6,010 nt of DNA, taken from assembly GCA_902492825.1 (NCBI GenBank), contig CABUMZ010000113.1, positions 1 to 6,010 of the forward strand, read 5' to 3'. Origin of the DNA: an uncultured Collinsella sp. GTDB taxonomy: Bacteria > Actinomycetota > Coriobacteriia > Coriobacteriales > Coriobacteriaceae. The notes under the pieces were generated by a model. That model ran no database searches, had not been told where the DNA came from, and saw only the letters and a program-made list of their open reading frames with translations. The translations under genes and the position numbers were made by a program. This document shows positions 5,980-6,010 of the stretch, piece by piece (the stretch's first letter is position 1; each line of letters starts with the position of its first letter).

Positions 5980-6010
5980 ATGACGAAAGGTCTGCACGTG
6001 CCTTCCGAGA
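5980..6010 (+). CDS. arcA: Second arginine deiminase, 5' end only
   Basis: Ten codons, MTKGLHVPSE, are visible before the window ends. They are identical in DNA to the first arcA, and the 55 bases 5956-6010 match 2864-2918 without a change. With the shared promoter and leader this marks a second arcA copy rather than a chance match. Whether the gene is full length, and how far it has diverged, cannot be seen. Two deiminases might differ in timing of expression or one might serve mainly as a dosage copy. The remaining pathway genes would be expected downstream if this copy heads the operon. Confidence 0.85.
   Translation, partial: MTKGLHVPSE

Overview
The window looks like part of the chromosome of a high-GC Gram-positive gut actinobacterium of the Coriobacteriia, most likely Collinsella or a close relative. 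This rests on the gene content, the strong C/G preference at third codon positions, the actinobacterial-style signals and AT-rich intergenic DNA. The genus is an inference from style, not the result of a search.

Layout: (1) Positions 1-2337, minus strand, hold a polyphosphate kinase (PPK1 family). All the main domains are present. It ends in a low-complexity Ala/Glu/Pro tail that runs off the left edge. (2) Positions 2338-2887 are a 550-base divergent intergenic region. Its arcA-proximal 180 bases hold a promoter, tandem CCGTTC repeats and a structured leader. (3) Positions 2888-4129, plus strand, hold a complete arginine deiminase gene (arcA) with all catalytic residues and extreme codon bias. 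(4) A GC-rich hairpin lies at 4190-4223, followed by a fold-type I PLP aminotransferase of unknown substrate at 4279-5403. (5) A G10 run and a strong intrinsic terminator at 5456-5495 close that unit. (6) Positions 5496-5979 are a second AT-rich intergenic region whose last 180 bases repeat the arcA promoter and leader. (7) A second arcA starts at 5980 and runs off the right edge; its first 31 bases are identical to the first copy.

Functionally, arcA converts L-arginine to citrulline and ammonia, the first step of the ATP-yielding arginine deiminase route. The carbamoyltransferase, carbamate kinase and antiporter genes are not in the window and may follow the second arcA. The aminotransferase between the two arcA copies may act on arginine, a related amino acid or an unrelated substrate; the sequence does not decide this. 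PPK1 on the other strand makes polyphosphate from ATP, which could link energy gain from arginine to energy storage, but that is speculation.

The most interesting signal is regulatory. Both arcA promoters carry two CCGTTC elements exactly 21 bases apart at the same distance from the -10 box. A third 21-base pair in the opposite orientation lies near 5573-5604. Both transcripts would start with a leader of about 75 bases that folds into two hairpins, with different stem sequences but the same layout.
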